A stretch of DNA of 64,000 nucleotides from Sanguinoderma infundibulare (Eukaryota > Basidiomycota > Agaricomycetes > Polyporales > Polyporaceae): assembly GCA_032821775.1 (NCBI GenBank), contig JAVLRN010000007.1, positions 1,922,001-1,986,000 of the forward strand, in the 5' to 3' direction. A program made the position numbers and the translations under genes. The notes beneath the pieces were generated by a model, which saw only the letters and a program-made list of their open reading frames with translations, did not search any database and was not told the origin of the DNA. Shown in pieces: positions 41,950-53,953 of this stretch (positions are counted from its first letter, which is position 1; the number at the start of each line of letters is the position of its first letter).

Positions 41950-43318
41950 GGCAAAATAGGTAAACAAGAAGGAGAGGAAGGTTCTGAAACGAGTTTAGCG
42001 TTTGGTACAGCACCCGCCGTGCTGTGATTGATGAGTGGGAGTAGGGGCGGGAGGGAGTGGGCCGGGTGCTGTCGGAAGGATGTTAGCAGCACATACGCCT
42101 GCGCGGGAGTGGGCGTCGGGGGCCAGGATGGGATGCAGTTGGGGGTGGACTGGGAGAGACAGAAGGCGGAGCGGGGTGGGCCGTTGGGATTGGATAAATA
42201 ACATCTGGCCGGCGAGAAGGAAGCGATGTCCATATTTGAATACACACTCTCGTCGAATCGCCTCCATTCGGGTTAGTTTCTGCAATTTCCAGATCCCATT
42301 ATGTAACCGCGTAATTAACCCTCGGAAGCGGCAGGGAAGCAGCGTCCCCGCGCTCTTCTCGTCCTCCCTCCACCCGCCATGTTTTAAACTTCCCTCATTT
42401 TGCCTCCTCCCCCCCCCGCCCGCGATACCCTCTTGGCACCTCGCCTTCCGCACCGTCTGCCCTGCGAGCACCCCGCTCCGTCCCACGACCGCGTCGCCTG
42501 CATCGTGGAGTGGCTTCTGCAGCTGACGCTCCCCCCGGGCCGAACCGAGATCCGCCTGCTCAAGAGTGGCTTCGCTCGAATACGAATCCCATTAACTCTC
42601 TTCTCAGAACCTTGTCCAGGCTGAAATTTTTGCCCGGTCTTCTCTCGATCGATGCGGCATATCCAGTTCGTCTCTATCTTGTGCCCTGCTTGTGCTCTCC
42701 CCTTGTCATTCTTCGCCTCGACGCCCAGACCCCGCAGCCGCTTCTTCCCATGCCTCCCTTCTCTCCACCCATCTCTCCCTCCAATCTGCGGCGCCTCCCG
42801 CAAGCTCCTGCCCGTGCCCATCGCATCTCCCCACGGCCCCCCAGATAGCATCGTGCGCACATGTTATATTTCCATCCCTCGCTCCCAGTATCGTCCCCTC
42901 TCTCGCCTCCCTAAAGCCCCCGCACTCCCCTTCTCCCTCGAGCTCACGCGTCCCCGGCTCTCAGCCCAGCAGTCCACGTCACGGAGGCTGCCGCTCCCCC
43001 GTTGTTTTCAATGTCCAGTGTGCCGAGCTTGTGATGCTTGTGATTGGTTGTGCGCCCAGTGCATAAGGTTACGCCGGCATCTGCATGGCACAATGCCTCG
43101 CGCTCGCTCGCTCGCCCGCTCCCATTCGTTCCCGGAGAAAATTCGCTATTCTTGTCCGGCATCGGGAACCGTCTATCAAATTGCAGTGAGAGCGCGCGGC
43201 TCATAGCTGCCCCTTCGACTTCCTCTGGACCGTCTAGCGACTTTCAGCACTCCAGACTTGTCATCTTCTGTCCCCCAGTTCGCCTTCGCATCGCCTTCCC
43301 GCCTTCCCTGCTCCCATC
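41950..43318. other. Intergenic region between divergent Zn2Cys6 factor and a doubtful gene
   Basis: This is 1.4 kb, strongly CT-rich on the plus strand from about 42400 to 43310, with a C-tract near 42409-42418. Such composition is common in basidiomycete promoters and leaders. Open frames are low-complexity Ser/Pro/Arg text and are not called. Confidence 0.45.
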
Positions 43319-43929
43319 ATGGTAAGGAGCTTTCTTTCTCCCTCTCCTGATTGCCTTCCCTCGGAACACGCCTCTCAGCATCAAACGTAAGCCGCTACTC
43401 AATTCCTACAGGCGTTGTGGCTCTGGGTGATCTTCGCCTTCCATGCATACCGTCTACGTCAATGTCGCGCGCAGAACGTCCGAACCGGCTCCCCAGTGGT
43501 CGATATGTCCGAGTCTGTCACTGCATATGAACATACTGCGCATGTTTTTCTCACCGGTAAGCTTTCCATTGTCTCCTCCCCATCTTAGAACTTTCCCCGC
43601 TGAACCTTCGCTGCCCCCGTCCTTCCATCCCGCTACCCCCGGCCCCGCCTCGAACCCCGGACTCCGTCTGGTGTCATTCAAGAAGTTCGCGGCGCTACGC
43701 TGTAGGATTGTTAGCCTGGAACGAGGAGTCGGCGAGGCTCTTCCCATCGCAAGTGTGTACAGAAGTCTTCCTTCGATCTGCCACCCCAGCCAAGCTCGTA
43801 GAGCAATCGAATTGCCGGCTTCGGCAGTCCTCTTCTCCAATCATGCGTGCTCGTCATCGTCTTTACGGGGCGAAAGCGGGCGGCGCGGAACGCTATGTAC
43901 GGCGATCAAGATTCCTTCTCGATCGTTAA
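43319..43929 (+). CDS. Doubtful small hypothetical gene
   Basis: A possible model is exon 1 of only the ATG (43319-43321), exon 2 at 43412-43556 and exon 3 at 43706-43929, giving 123 residues. In favour: the ATG is followed at once by GTAAGG, a TACAG acceptor follows, the join is in frame, and the N-terminus is hydrophobic (MALWLWVIFAFHAY), suggesting a membrane anchor or signal. Against: the second half is Arg/Ser-rich with no conserved look, and the second intron is 149 nt. A longer gene running on toward 44400-44930 is possible, but I could not build it convincingly. No family is recognised. Confidence 0.25.
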
Positions 43930-46355
43930 TGAGTGAGTACCAACCTCCCGGGCAGCGTGTGGGAGGGTTGTGCGCAGCGTTGGGACGTAATCTATGACCC
44001 CCACCGAGGTCTCTCTGGGAGTCACAAGGTGCTCGATATGGCGCGCGAGCGAGTGTGGGAGAGACGTGCGTCTGTACCGTAACAGAACAGCATGTGCGAA
44101 GGCCCCGCGGTGACAATAGAACATGCGTGGATCGCTCATGACTTGTATGTCTTTATTGCGCTTCTCGCTCGGCAAGCCGCGCAACAAGGCTCGGGGCATG
44201 TTACTGTCGCGGGACTGCAATGGAACTCGGCGGCGGCTCGCTGCTGGGCCTCGAATGTTCAAGCCCGACGCTTAGCCCCGGCCAAAACCATCCAGCGGAC
44301 GGAAGCACCCAACACCCCGGCGCAGCGACTGGACTGCATCAATGAGATTTCTGGCGGGGTTGGCGCGTCGAACGTGAGTACCGTCTTCTGACAGCTGTCC
44401 CACGAAATCTCTGCTGCGCACGGCTGACGTCAAGCTCGAGCTTGACGATCCTGCACATGTGAAAGAGGGAAGGCAGTCGGATGGCGGCAGAAACCCCGAC
44501 CCCCACGATTTCCCTGCTCACAGTCTCTCTGGTACCACCCCACGATCGCCCCGTCGGGCCCGCGCATTGCGCCGCCACGAACCTCCCGGTCGTCGGCAAC
44601 GGGGTATCGCGACGCGAGCCGCGACATGTGGGTGCCGTACCAGTGCGAGGATCGCCCGTAACACCGACACCCACAAGTCTGCAAGTCTCGCGGCGGGTGC
44701 AGTTCTTGTCATGGCTGACCCCTGTCTTAATTAACAGGACCCGCCACGGTGAGACATCACCGAACGTCCTCGGGATCGAGAGGCGAGCCCGAGAGTTCGT
44801 CCAACGCCTCTGCTCCCGACCACCACAACTACTCAACGCCCGACGGCATACCCGAAAATGGCACCGTCGGGGGCGAGGCGCGTGGCGGCCCGGGAATTCT
44901 GACCGGGGTTGCTAAGTTGTGCTTTTTGTGTGGATGATAATTCTAGAACAGGGTCGCGTCTTGCTGTCTCTGGCTTATATCCGCCCCGGAGTCGCTGTGA
45001 TATCCCGAGTCGACGACCAGGTTTTGGATCGTAGTGGAATCTCTGCAGAGTCATACTACGAGTATTAATTCGCAGGGTAACTCCTGGGACCTCGTTATCG
45101 CACACGTGTGTACAATGTACCTGCCTGTCATCTGAAGCGAACGGAGCCCACGATAATTACCTCATCGCGAACTTCTGAGGCCAAACGACGTTCGCTTCGT
45201 CGAAGTCTCGAGCATCATTGCGCGCTCGATCGCTCCCGCGGCTGGCGTTGAATCAATGTGTGGTACGATACCTTCTATTTTGGTGCGGGGGGCATAGCAG
45301 CGAGCGGGCTCGCGCGGACCCGGCTGGGGCCCGGATTGCGAGCCGGTTCCAGGAACTCGGTGATGAACCCATCATCAGCACTTCAACTTCATCAACGTAC
45401 GACTATCAACCCCCCCTCGAGCATGCATCATGGGGCTCTTCGCCCATGTGCTGTACTCCAGTTACGGTGACATCGTGACCACAGAGACGGGCTCTGCAGA
45501 TCGCTGTTGGGCGGTGGGTATGCGAGGAGTCGTTTTCAATGGATCAATCCTACCTCTGCCCCTTGATATGCGTTCTAACATCAGACATACAGGCACACAC
45601 CTTCCGTGGTCCGGCTTGACACTCACGGTGGTGACTCATATCTCTGCGTCGACCTCCTCCCTCACAGTTGACGAAACGGAGGCTACAACGATCGCCTGTC
45701 ATTGGCAACCGTTGACGGTGTACAGGGAAGGGAGAGGGAGCGATGCGCCGTCCTCTGAACATGCCGCAGACGGTGATATGACACAAGTGTCTTAGAGACG
45801 GCTGTGTCAAACTGCGAGATGCGTCGCTAATGCTTGCGTTGCCTGGGGATGTCAGTGCCCAATTGCGCGCCGAACATCCTGTTCGCAGTCGTGATCCGTC
45901 CTATTCTGGCAGGCCAACTTGCAGATCCAGGAGTGCCTCAGCCCGACATCGTAGCGTGCTGCCACGCCACCATGCCGTCGGTCACCCCAGACCAGTTCCT
46001 GGACGTGCACGTCCGTGTTCTCCTTTCGAGCACCCCGCGCGCCCTCCCGTGGTCATCCCCAATCATCCCCTCGTGAGCTGGCCCTCCGACTTGGCAAATT
46101 CTGACCTTGGGGCTCTGATTGGCGGCATTCGCATCTTTCGTTGGTTTCTTGGCCTTCCGTGTCCTCGCACCCGGCCGTGCACTTTAATTCTGGCCGCTGG
46201 CGGTGCCATCTTGGTCTGTCGCCCCACTCTTCGACATCGACGTCAAGGACAACTTAGGAAGAGACAACGAGGATTACTGGCTTGACCCTATATACCCGGA
46301 CACGCACCTGACACGTCCTCGACGCTGGTACGCCCTCACGCCTACGACTTTCGCC
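43930..46355. other. 2.4 kb gene-poor region
   Basis: Several open frames of 80-165 codons overlap on both strands, but none shows conserved motifs. It ends in the lipase promoter. A short frame at 44092-44391 could be an exon of an unrecognised gene. No repeat or RNA gene is evident. Confidence 0.4.
46289..46294 (+). promoter_or_regulatory. TATA box of the lipase gene
   Basis: TATATA lies about 60 bases before the lipase ATG at 46356, in a normal position for a fungal core promoter. Confidence 0.5.
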
Positions 46356-47553
46356 ATGCGTTTCTCCACCACCGTTCTCGCTGCCCTCGGCTTAGCGTCG
46401 ACCTCGCTCGCTCGCCCCACTTCAAAGAGGTCGGCATCGGCCGTGTTGGCTTCGGACCTCGCGGGCTTCGCGCCATTCACCCAATTCGCTCGCGCGACGT
46501 ATTGCGACACGAGCAAGCTCCAGGATTGGACCTGTGGAGAGGCGTGTGCTGCCAACCCGACCTTCCAGCCGACGTTGGTCGGGGGCGATGGAAACGCGAT
46601 CCAGAATTGTAAGTCAAGTGGTCTTCCTGGTTGCCACGCGAAGTTAATGTGTCCGGGGTTGACCGAAATGAACGTCCGTGCGTCATACAGTCTTCGTTGG
46701 GTTTTGGCCGGACCAAAACTCTGTCGTCGTGGGGCATGAAGGCACCGATCCTGTTGCTTTGTGAGTCGGTCGAATCGACGAAGACGGCGAAGAGACCGTA
46801 CTGAATGGCGTTTCGACGACGTTCCACAGCGAATCCGATCTGACGGACCTCAATTTCTTCCTGACTGGCCTGAACACCACGCTCTTCCCTGGGGTGACGT
46901 CCGACGTCCAAGCGCACAATGGCTTCCTCGCAGAGCACGCGAAGACGGCGCCGCAGATCCTGCAGGAAGTGAAGCAGCTGATTTCGGAGAACAGCGCCGA
47001 CCAGGTCATCACGGTATGCCGCCTTCCATGCTGCATTTGCCGTCCGTGCCGTCTACCATGGAAGTCGCTCACCCGTTGCCGTCCGCTGCCCAGGTCGGAC
47101 ACTCGCTTGGTGGCGCGCTCGCTCAGCTCGATTCGCTGTTCTTCAGCCTCAACTTGGACCCCTCCATCCACGTCAAGGCTGTCACCTATGGCACGCCGCG
47201 CGTCGGTAATTCGGCGTACGCGACTCTCTTCGACTCCCAGGTATGCCCGGAGCCTTGGTCAGCATCAGGTGTCCGTCGAACTCACCATGTATGCGCAGGT
47301 TTCGGACTTCGTTCGCATCAACAACGAGGCCGACATCGTCCCCATCGTCCCCGGTCGCTTCCTCGGCTTCAAGCACCCCCACGGCGAGATCCACATCGTT
47401 TCTCCGGGCAACGCCGTGGCGTGTTCTGGGGACGACGATGCGTCTGACGCCCACTGCACGATCAAGACCGTCTCGAACATCCTGGAGGGCAACATCCTCA
47501 ACCACCTCGGGCCCTACGAGGGCATCAGTCTGGGCACGATCTTCTGCACATGA
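46356..47553 (+). CDS. Secreted class 3 lipase
   Basis: Exons 46356-46608, 46691-46760, 46830-47013, 47094-47240 and 47299-47553 give 302 residues. The N-terminus (MRFSTTVLAALGLASTSLA) is a signal peptide, and a short KR-containing pro-segment follows. The mature enzyme has FVGFWPDQNSVVVGHEGTDP, the nucleophile elbow VGHSLGGA (Ser173), Asp230 in INNEADIVPIVPGR and His287 in ILNHLGPYEG. This is the Ser-Asp-His triad of filamentous-fungal class 3 lipases and feruloyl esterases. Cysteines near 50-60 and at 260, 271 and 301 suggest disulfides. It would hydrolyse acylglycerols outside the cell; ester specificity cannot be read from the sequence. Confidence 0.94.
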
Positions 47554-48191
47554 GCAATATACCCACCGAAGCCGTTCTTGCGCAACCATAATGACCGTCC
47601 GACGTCGTCGTTATGATTCGCCTGGATTTCATTCGGGAGTCGGCCGAGAGGTGTCTCCTAGATCTGTACGAGTTACGGCGCATTGTACTTGTACTTGCCC
47701 ATAATCTACTATACTGCACTGGTCAATCGTATGCGACATGGCATGCTTGGTCACGTACCGGAATTTTTCTCTTCATATGATGAAATTGTGAAGACTCTGT
47801 GAACCAAATGGAACTAGGACTGCATCATTCCATGAAAAGTTCGATTGAGCAGCAGACCACATGCCATCTAGTCCGCCCGAGCTCGAAACATAAGAGAAAG
47901 CACTCACATATGATATTTAACTTAAATATACCAGCAGGAGCCAACAGGAGAGAGCCAGAGGGCCACGTCAAGTCGCTGCAAGTGTCAGTCATGGAGGAGT
48001 CTCGCAAGGTGCTCCGCGTAGAATCTGTTGCTGCCCAAGAAGTCAGCCCCGAATCGAGTCGGAGGTGATGGCGCTTGGCCACAGAATGGGCGCTTCCGGG
48101 CTTTCCGCGTCGAACGAGTCGCCTCCTGCTCGTTCACTGCTGCCACTGCCTTCTCTTTTCTACTTTCTCGTTTGTGGTTCTCTGACAAGCC
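47554..48191. other. Intergenic region between lipase and FHA gene
   Basis: The 3' flank of the lipase is AT-rich and is followed by the promoter and pyrimidine-rich leader of the FHA protein gene (CT-rich from about 48110). No gene is seen. Confidence 0.5.
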
Positions 48192-49393
48192 ATGCCACGG
48201 GGTTCGCCTAGAGGTCAAGGAGAGTCGTCTCGCCGAGACGACCGCCGAGACCGCTACTCGCGCAATGACGACGACGGCTACCGCGGTGGCTCCCGACGCG
48301 ACTCTGAACGTGACTACGGGAGGAGCAGGGGCGGGCCTTCCAGCTCCAGAAGATACGACGACGGAAGGGAAAGCAACACAGGCAGGGATGGAGATAGGGA
48401 CGGGAGGAGGGACCTAGACAGGGATCGCTACCGCGACGGGGACAAGAACGGGGACAGAGACGGGGACAGAGGTCTTGGTCGCGGACGCGACCGCGAGGAC
48501 GACAGGCGACGCGACAGAGACGATGACCGCCGCCGAGACCGCGAGGACAGACGTCCTGGACCCTCCCGCCGCTCGGCTTCTCCACGTCCACGCTCGTCAA
48601 AGCCGGAGTCGCGGTCGCGGTCGAGGTCGCGCACTGACGTCGCCGAGGACAAGGCAAAACCGAACTTCGGCCACTCGGGCCTGCTCGCGGCGGCGACGAA
48701 GACGGTACAGCACGGAGATGGCACGAAAACGGTGCTAAAGTACCACGAACCCCCAGAAGCACGCAAGCCGCCAGTCGGTTGGAGGTTGTACGTGTTTAAA
48801 GGAAAGGAACAAGTTGGTACGTGTTCCTGCGCGGTGTCATATTCTAGTCCCATGTTCCTGAATTCCGGTCGAATGTCCGTCTTTTCATCTAGACCTGTTG
48901 CACATACACCGACAGAGCGCGTACCTCGTCGGGAGGGACAAGGCCGTGGTAGATATACCGATCGACCATCCGTCTTCTTCAAAACAACACGCAGTCATCC
49001 AATGTGCGTATCCATGTCGGCTGCATTCGTTTCCCTGTCGTTGAAGGTTTCGCAGACCGACAGGTGCAGGAGAAGAACGAGTTTGGGGATGTGAAGGCCG
49101 CCATTAAGTAAGCGCTCGTGTCTCATCCACTAAAGTTCTATGTTTTTGACGATGCGGATATATTCCTTGCTCTGTGTGTTTCAAGGCCCTTCATCATCGA
49201 CCTCGAGTCCACAAACGGAACTATTGTCAACGACGAACCGATACCGACGTCTCGGTACTTCGAACTCATGCCTGGCGACGGTAAGCGACGTTGATCTCCC
49301 CGTCGGTTTATGTTCTGAGCCGACACACCTCCAGTCATCAAATTCGGCGAATCTGTGCGCGAATACGTTCTGCTGAGCGAAGATGCCGCATAG
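48192..49393 (+). CDS. PML1: FHA-domain splicing factor, SNIP1/Pml1 family
   Basis: Exons 48192-48816, 48893-49003, 49056-49107, 49186-49280 and 49335-49393 give 313 residues. The first ~150 residues are an Arg/Asp/Ser-rich low-complexity domain with repeated RD dipeptides. The FHA domain then has YLVGRDKAVVDIPIDHPSSS, KQHAVIQYRQVQEK, PFIIDLESTNGTIVNDEPIP and YFELMPGDVIKFGESVREYV; GR, SSSKQH and NGT are the phosphothreonine-binding loops. The family includes human SNIP1 and yeast Pml1, a subunit of the RES complex that binds the activated spliceosome and aids pre-mRNA retention. That fits a genome dense in small introns. The exon 3 acceptor at 49055 was preferred over 49045 because it restores QYRQVQEKNEFGD. 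Confidence 0.93.
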
Positions 49394-50005
49394 ACCGCCG
49401 CTAATTGTTCGTCGTCATGCTGTTGAACCGAGACCCTATTTCTCAACGAAGAAATGCTCGTCTGGTGGATCGCCGTGCCTATTGTAGCCTGCTGCCTATT
49501 GTAGCACAAGGTGCGCACAGGCTCTGGCGTCCCACACTGTACATAGACGATCTTACCCCGCATTGCTGCTGTGACTTCCCACCATGCGCTACTGGACATT
49601 GCGTTCAAGCACCACACAAAATGGGTTGGACAGTAAAGCCGAGAAAGTATACAATTGCCGTCGCCAAACAGAGAAGATTACAGCAGACTAGATACACTGG
49701 ACATGATTGAATTCGCAAAGATACAGCTGATGATATGATGACAGAATTGAGATGCGGTGGGATGGGATATGACAGTGTCCGATGTGCCTAGGCCTGCGTC
49801 ATCGCCCAGGCGTGTGGAACAAAGCATCGTGTAATACAGGGTATGAGGGTAACGGTGACCTGAGTTTTTTTACAACGGTTCCGAGTCTAAACTGTGTCAC
49901 TCGGTGAGTACTCTGCCCTCCACGGTGGAAGAAATATTTTGTGACTCACAAAATCATTACAGGCCCTCTAAGACGTCGTAGACGTCGATGGCCTGCACAC
50001 CAGGC
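49394..50005. other. Intergenic region, convergent 3' ends
   Basis: 3' flanks of the FHA gene (+) and the zinc-finger gene (-). It is relatively AT-rich and no gene is seen. Confidence 0.55.
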
Positions 50006-51431
50006 TCAGTTGCCGCGGGGGCGCGAGTACTCCATGCTCCCCTTGCACTTCACGTTCGGGTTGTTCCAATGCCGCTTGAGCGCGTCCTGCCGGCTGAACG
50101 TCTCGTGGCACCCCCCGACCATGACCCGGCCCTGGAACGTCCACGGGTTGCGGTTCGGGTCGACCTCGTACGCGTCCGCGTCCTGCACCGGCACCCCGCA
50201 ACAGATCCACTCCGCCTGCATCACCTCCCGGAAGTGCGAGAGGACGTGGCGCTCCATGTCCGGCGCACGCTTGTTGGCCTGGGTGTGTTTGCAATACTTG
50301 CACTCCCATGAGCCGTCCGGGTTCTTCTTCCACCCCTCGCCGCGGACCGGCACGGGCTCGTCCCATTTCTGTTCGTTGCGCGGCCCGGGGCGGCTGCGGC
50401 CGGACGCGGAGCTGGACGAGGACGAGGCGGCGGACGACGAGCGCGCGGAGGAGGGGTAGGGCGAGGACGAGAAGCGGTTCCGGTACCGGGTCTGGGTGGA
50501 CGCGCCGCGACGGGTCTTTTTGCCCTTGCGGTTGCTGGAACGAGGATCGACGTACTCGTCCTCGGAGTCGGCGTCGCTCTCGAGGTAGAAGTCGTCGTCG
50601 TCTTCGCCCTCGGCGTCCGCGTCCTCGACGGGCTCGTTCTTCATCTTCATCGCCTTGGCACGCGCGGCCGACCGGGTAGCCAGGGCGCGGGTCGGCTCGG
50701 CGCGGCGCGCGGTGCGGGTGCGGGGGGCAGGGGCGGAGATGGGAGAGGGCTCGCGAGCAGCGACGGGATCGTCTATCTCAGGCAAAGGCGCGCTGATGTC
50801 TAGCGGGGAGACGGTCTGCGGGATTTGCTGGGGCTGTTGGGGGTAGCCCTGCTGGATGAGGGAGTAGGAGTGGAGGAATGGAGCCGGGAAGTCCACGGCG
50901 GGGCCGATGTCGAGGAGGGAACTGAGGTCTTTGTCCTCGACCTTCGGCACGAAGCTGGCGTCGTGGGCGAGCACGTGGCCGTGTCCTAGGACGGGGCTAG
51001 AAAGGAACGCGGTGAGCGATCGCGAGAAACGAGACAAAGGAGAGAGAAGCAGAAGCTGATGAGATGACTTACAGGCCTTCGTGCAGCTGCTCCGCGTTGT
51101 AGACGAAGGAGCCGGTGGAGACCCACTTCTTGCGGGTCTCGGAGACGTTGTAGGGGTGGTACGGATCGTCATCGGAGTCGGAACCCGACGCGTCATCGTC
51201 GGTCCCGCTCGCGTCGTCCTCGGAATCGTCCTGCTGGGAGGTGTAATACGACGAACTGGGCTGGGTGTGGAACTGGGGTGCTTCAGCGGCCAGCCACTGC
51301 AAGTTGGAGTCGAGGAGGGAAGGGTTGCGAGCGAGGCGCGTTGCAGGCATTACGTTTGGGACGGTGAAGGGTGATATCGCGTCTGTGCTGGGGATGGGTT
51401 CGGAGTGTGAAGCGGAAGGATGAAGAGACAC
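50006..51431 (-). CDS. C2H2-type zinc-finger protein, basidiomycete-specific type
   Basis: Exons 51431-51073 and 50996-50006 give 449 residues. The N-terminal 330 residues are disordered, with acidic Ser/Asp clusters and several basic patches. The C-terminus contains one canonical finger (C-x2-C, x14, H-x3-H: CKYCKHTQ…MERHVLSH) and a second irregular Cys/His module ending CHETFSRQDALKRHW then a further Cys. This paired arrangement is common in Agaricomycete proteins of unknown function and suggests a DNA-binding transcription factor. The extreme GC and Ser codon runs in the linker make the antisense strand look open. It is convergent with the FHA gene; no specific target is known. Confidence 0.85.
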
Positions 51432-51960
51432 GGTAGACTCGAGTGGGTGATGGTAAGTGGCGGGACAGGACGCGACGAGAGGCGGATTTATAGGCGCAGG
51501 AAGACGGAGGACAAAGGTAGGTTGTACGAGGCCAACGGCTTCCCGCGAACTGGCCCATTGCGAGGGCCACTGGGGAGAGGACTCCGACCAAGGCTATTGT
51601 CGCGGACGATTCAGGCGGTGGAACAAGACAGGGCATCTCGTCTTGTAGATCTCCGCCCGGTATCCTCGCTCGCCTTCCTTTTTCTCTCCCCATCAGTAGG
51701 ACCAAGCTGCAAGCTTTGTTGTCGCATTGTCCTGGTCGCAACGTTCGAACCTGTGAACATTAAACCTTGAGCCATGCGCGCGCTGCGCCCCGACATCCGG
51801 TTGGCTCGTTGCAAGCAGGCCCTGCACTGAACTCGGTTAGCACGCCACTCGACCACCTTCCTCGAAGCTTCTCAGTGGCAATTAGGTGCAGTGCCGAAAC
51901 ACTCGGAATACGGTTTATCGCACAACGCTACGAGTATATTACACCAAGGCCTCAATGCAA
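51432..51960. other. Promoter side of the zinc-finger gene up to the tRNA
   Basis: About 530 bases with no conserved frame. It must contain the zinc-finger gene promoter and the 5' flank of tRNA-Glu. Confidence 0.5.
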
Positions 51961-52032
51961 TCCGATATGGTGTAACGGCTAACATTACCGCCTTTCACGC
52001 GGTAGCTCGGGGTTCGATTCCCCGTATCGGAG
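51961..52032 (+). tRNA. tRNA-Glu (UUC)
   Basis: A full cloverleaf can be folded. The seven-base acceptor strands TCCGATA and TATCGGA pair perfectly. The D-arm carries GGTGTAACGGC. The anticodon stem ACCGC/GCGGT encloses the loop CTTTCAC with anticodon TTC. The T-arm CGGGGTTCGATTCCCCG contains the invariant TTCGA B-box. There is no intron, and CCA is not encoded, as in eukaryotes. It decodes GAA glutamate codons. It lies between a zinc-finger gene and the 3' end of mS41. Confidence 0.97.
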
Positions 52033-52372
52033 TAATATGTTCCACCATTTTTGAGGCTAGAAACCGTTGCACGGTTGGGGGCTGTTTTGAACGACAAGTC
52101 GCATGCTTGAAGACGTCGAAGCCAGTCCGGTCATTATGGTCGCCGTCGGGAAACGTCATCTCGGCTTCGAGTGATACGACAGTCGCCGAGGGAAAATCCG
52201 ACGGCCTGTGCTCATCATAACCGGGTCTAGCGTGGATCATGCCTCGAGGCGTTGGAAGCGGGGCAAAGCGTCGGTATGCCGCGTATATTGCGATTAACGG
52301 CATAGGAATTACAGATACAGCGTATGGTCCAGAGCGCACACACGGTGCAAGCAACATATGGCTCACATGCCG
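52033..52372. other. Intergenic region between tRNA-Glu and mS41
   Basis: About 340 bases with a short T-run just after the tRNA suitable for Pol III termination only in part (ATTTTT at 52048-52053). It otherwise holds the 3' flank of the minus-strand mS41 gene. No other feature is seen. Confidence 0.5.
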
Positions 52373-53000
52373 CTATTGCCCTCTCCTCGAGCGCAAACGC
52401 TTGCCATTCTGCACAGCCGGCCCCCGTCTAGAAGCGAATGTCGTTGGTGAACGCGTATTCCCTCGGCACAGCTTGGACACGTACCCTCGGATTTTCTTCG
52501 CCGCCCTCGCCTGGTGCGCAAAAGTTTCAGGGTCCTTGCCTTCACGGAACTTCTCCATGCACCATAGAATGTACCTGGGAAGCACCGCAACACCAGCTCA
52601 GCACAGAGAGTACCACGACGCACACCATCCCGCAAAAGCGGCCTCCACGGCAATGCACAAATTCATGTGTAGAACACGCACCTGCGATCCCGCACAGCGA
52701 GTCCTGCCTTCTTCAGCTGGAAGCCGTTAGTCCGCCATAGCTCAGCCCAGGACGAAACACCGGTCAGTTTGGTCTCGCAAGAGCGCCCCATTGCCTTGAG
52801 GAAGGCCTCCGGTGTTTTGATATCGCCTGTTTTGCGAAGAGAGTGCGCAGGTCAGCGTTGGAGTTCGAGAGCGCTTTGTTGATTCGAAGAGCTGGCATAC
52901 CACGAGTGGAGGGCGGTGACCGCTGAGCAGACCTGTTCACGACGGAACGAGTCAAGGAGGGAAGGAAGGGTTGTAGCCGGGCAGCAAGGCAAACAGACAT
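52373..53000 (-). CDS. FYV4: Mitochondrial small-subunit ribosomal protein mS41 (IGR/Fyv4 family)
   Basis: Exons 53000-52901, 52826-52682 and 52574-52373 give 148 residues. The N-terminus MSVCLAARLQPFLPSL is a basic presequence. The SAM-like mS41 domain is clear: IKTPEAFLKAMGRSCE, SSWAELWRTNGFQLKKAG, then VRDRRYILWCMEKFREG. The AMGR stretch corresponds to the IGR motif that names the family. The protein belongs to the fungal mitochondrial 37S ribosomal subunit. The C-terminal tail is basic (NGKRLRSRRGQ). The 107-nt second intron splits an Arg codon. It is one of several mitochondrial genes in this window. Confidence 0.92.
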
Positions 53001-53241
53001 GGTTCCGCCTTGTCCTTGGGTCGTCGAGGGGGAACGCAATGTGGGGGAGACGAGCAGAGACGCGTCGGCATCGGCGTCTCCAGCGCTCTCCGTGTCGCGC
53101 GGTCCGACTCACCAACTACTGTAGTTGTTCCGTCGTCGCCATGTCACACACCTCACTTTGGGGGAACAGCGGACAATAGAAACACAACAATACAATATCC
53201 AGAGTAACACATTGCAAGAGCTACAGGTAAGTAGAGTGATA

Positions 53242-53953
53242 TCATGCGCCGCGGGCGGTGTATCGCAACTTTTCCAGTTCCTCTACATCCGTCTGCGCGT
53301 CCTTCATCCACTTCGTCGCAAGTGCAACAACTGCTGTCAGGAAGGCAGCGGTACTCCACCACAGTACATCGACCCTTCCGCGTCCAAGCAGGAGCGAATA
53401 TGCAGGGGCTACCATTGGGAGGATGATTGAAGTTGGGTGTGAGAGCGGTAATGGAAGAGCGAGGGAGCGTGGCAGGGAAGCGTTTACTATCATTTGTCGG
53501 ATGTGATGCTTAGGTGGAAGGCAGTATAGGATGAGGTTTCCATGCACCAGAAATTGAAGAATGAGGAACCCGTTGGCGAAGGGTACGGGCTCGGAGGGGA
53601 GATTTGGGAAAAGTGGCGCCAAAGGAGATAGCTTCGTTGGACTGAACGCGAAGATGACATGGCTTACGACACTCCCGTCAGCATGTTAGGATATTGGAAC
53701 CAAGAGCAGAAGGAACACACATCCACAGTGAGAGGCCAATAACGATTTGTAGGCCCGTGCGGTAAACGGCATTAGAGTCCTCGTTCCGTTTGCGCAACCG
53801 ATCGATCACCTCTTCTTGTTCTAAACAAAGCTTTAGTCATCGTCGGATACTACGAGGACCGTGACGCTCACCTTGCTCGTCCAAAACGCGTCCGTCCAAG
53901 TCGTCGTCCTCCGAGAACCTAAAAGGCACTCGCTGCCTCATCGCGGTAGCCAT
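53242..53953 (-). CDS. Small multi-spanning membrane protein, function unknown
   Basis: Exons 53953-53872, 53820-53721 and 53662-53242 give 200 residues. The N-terminus is acidic and soluble (FRFSEDDDLDGR; EQEEVIDRLRKRNED). Four hydrophobic segments follow: LQIVIGLSLWIHVIFAF, FLILQFLVHGNLILY, a Leu/Pro-rich stretch ending LPMVAPAYSLLLG, and VLWWSTAAFLTAVVALA. The protein ends in a short charged helix (MKDAQTDVEELEKL). The layout suggests an ER or Golgi membrane protein with the N-terminus in the cytosol. I do not recognise the family. It is head-to-head with RIO1 across 300 bases. Confidence 0.83.

Noticed and set aside
41586..42245. 219-codon minus-strand frame overlapping the second Zn2Cys6 gene
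   Set aside because: It is out of frame with the clear N-terminus of the factor and is low-complexity Pro/Thr text.
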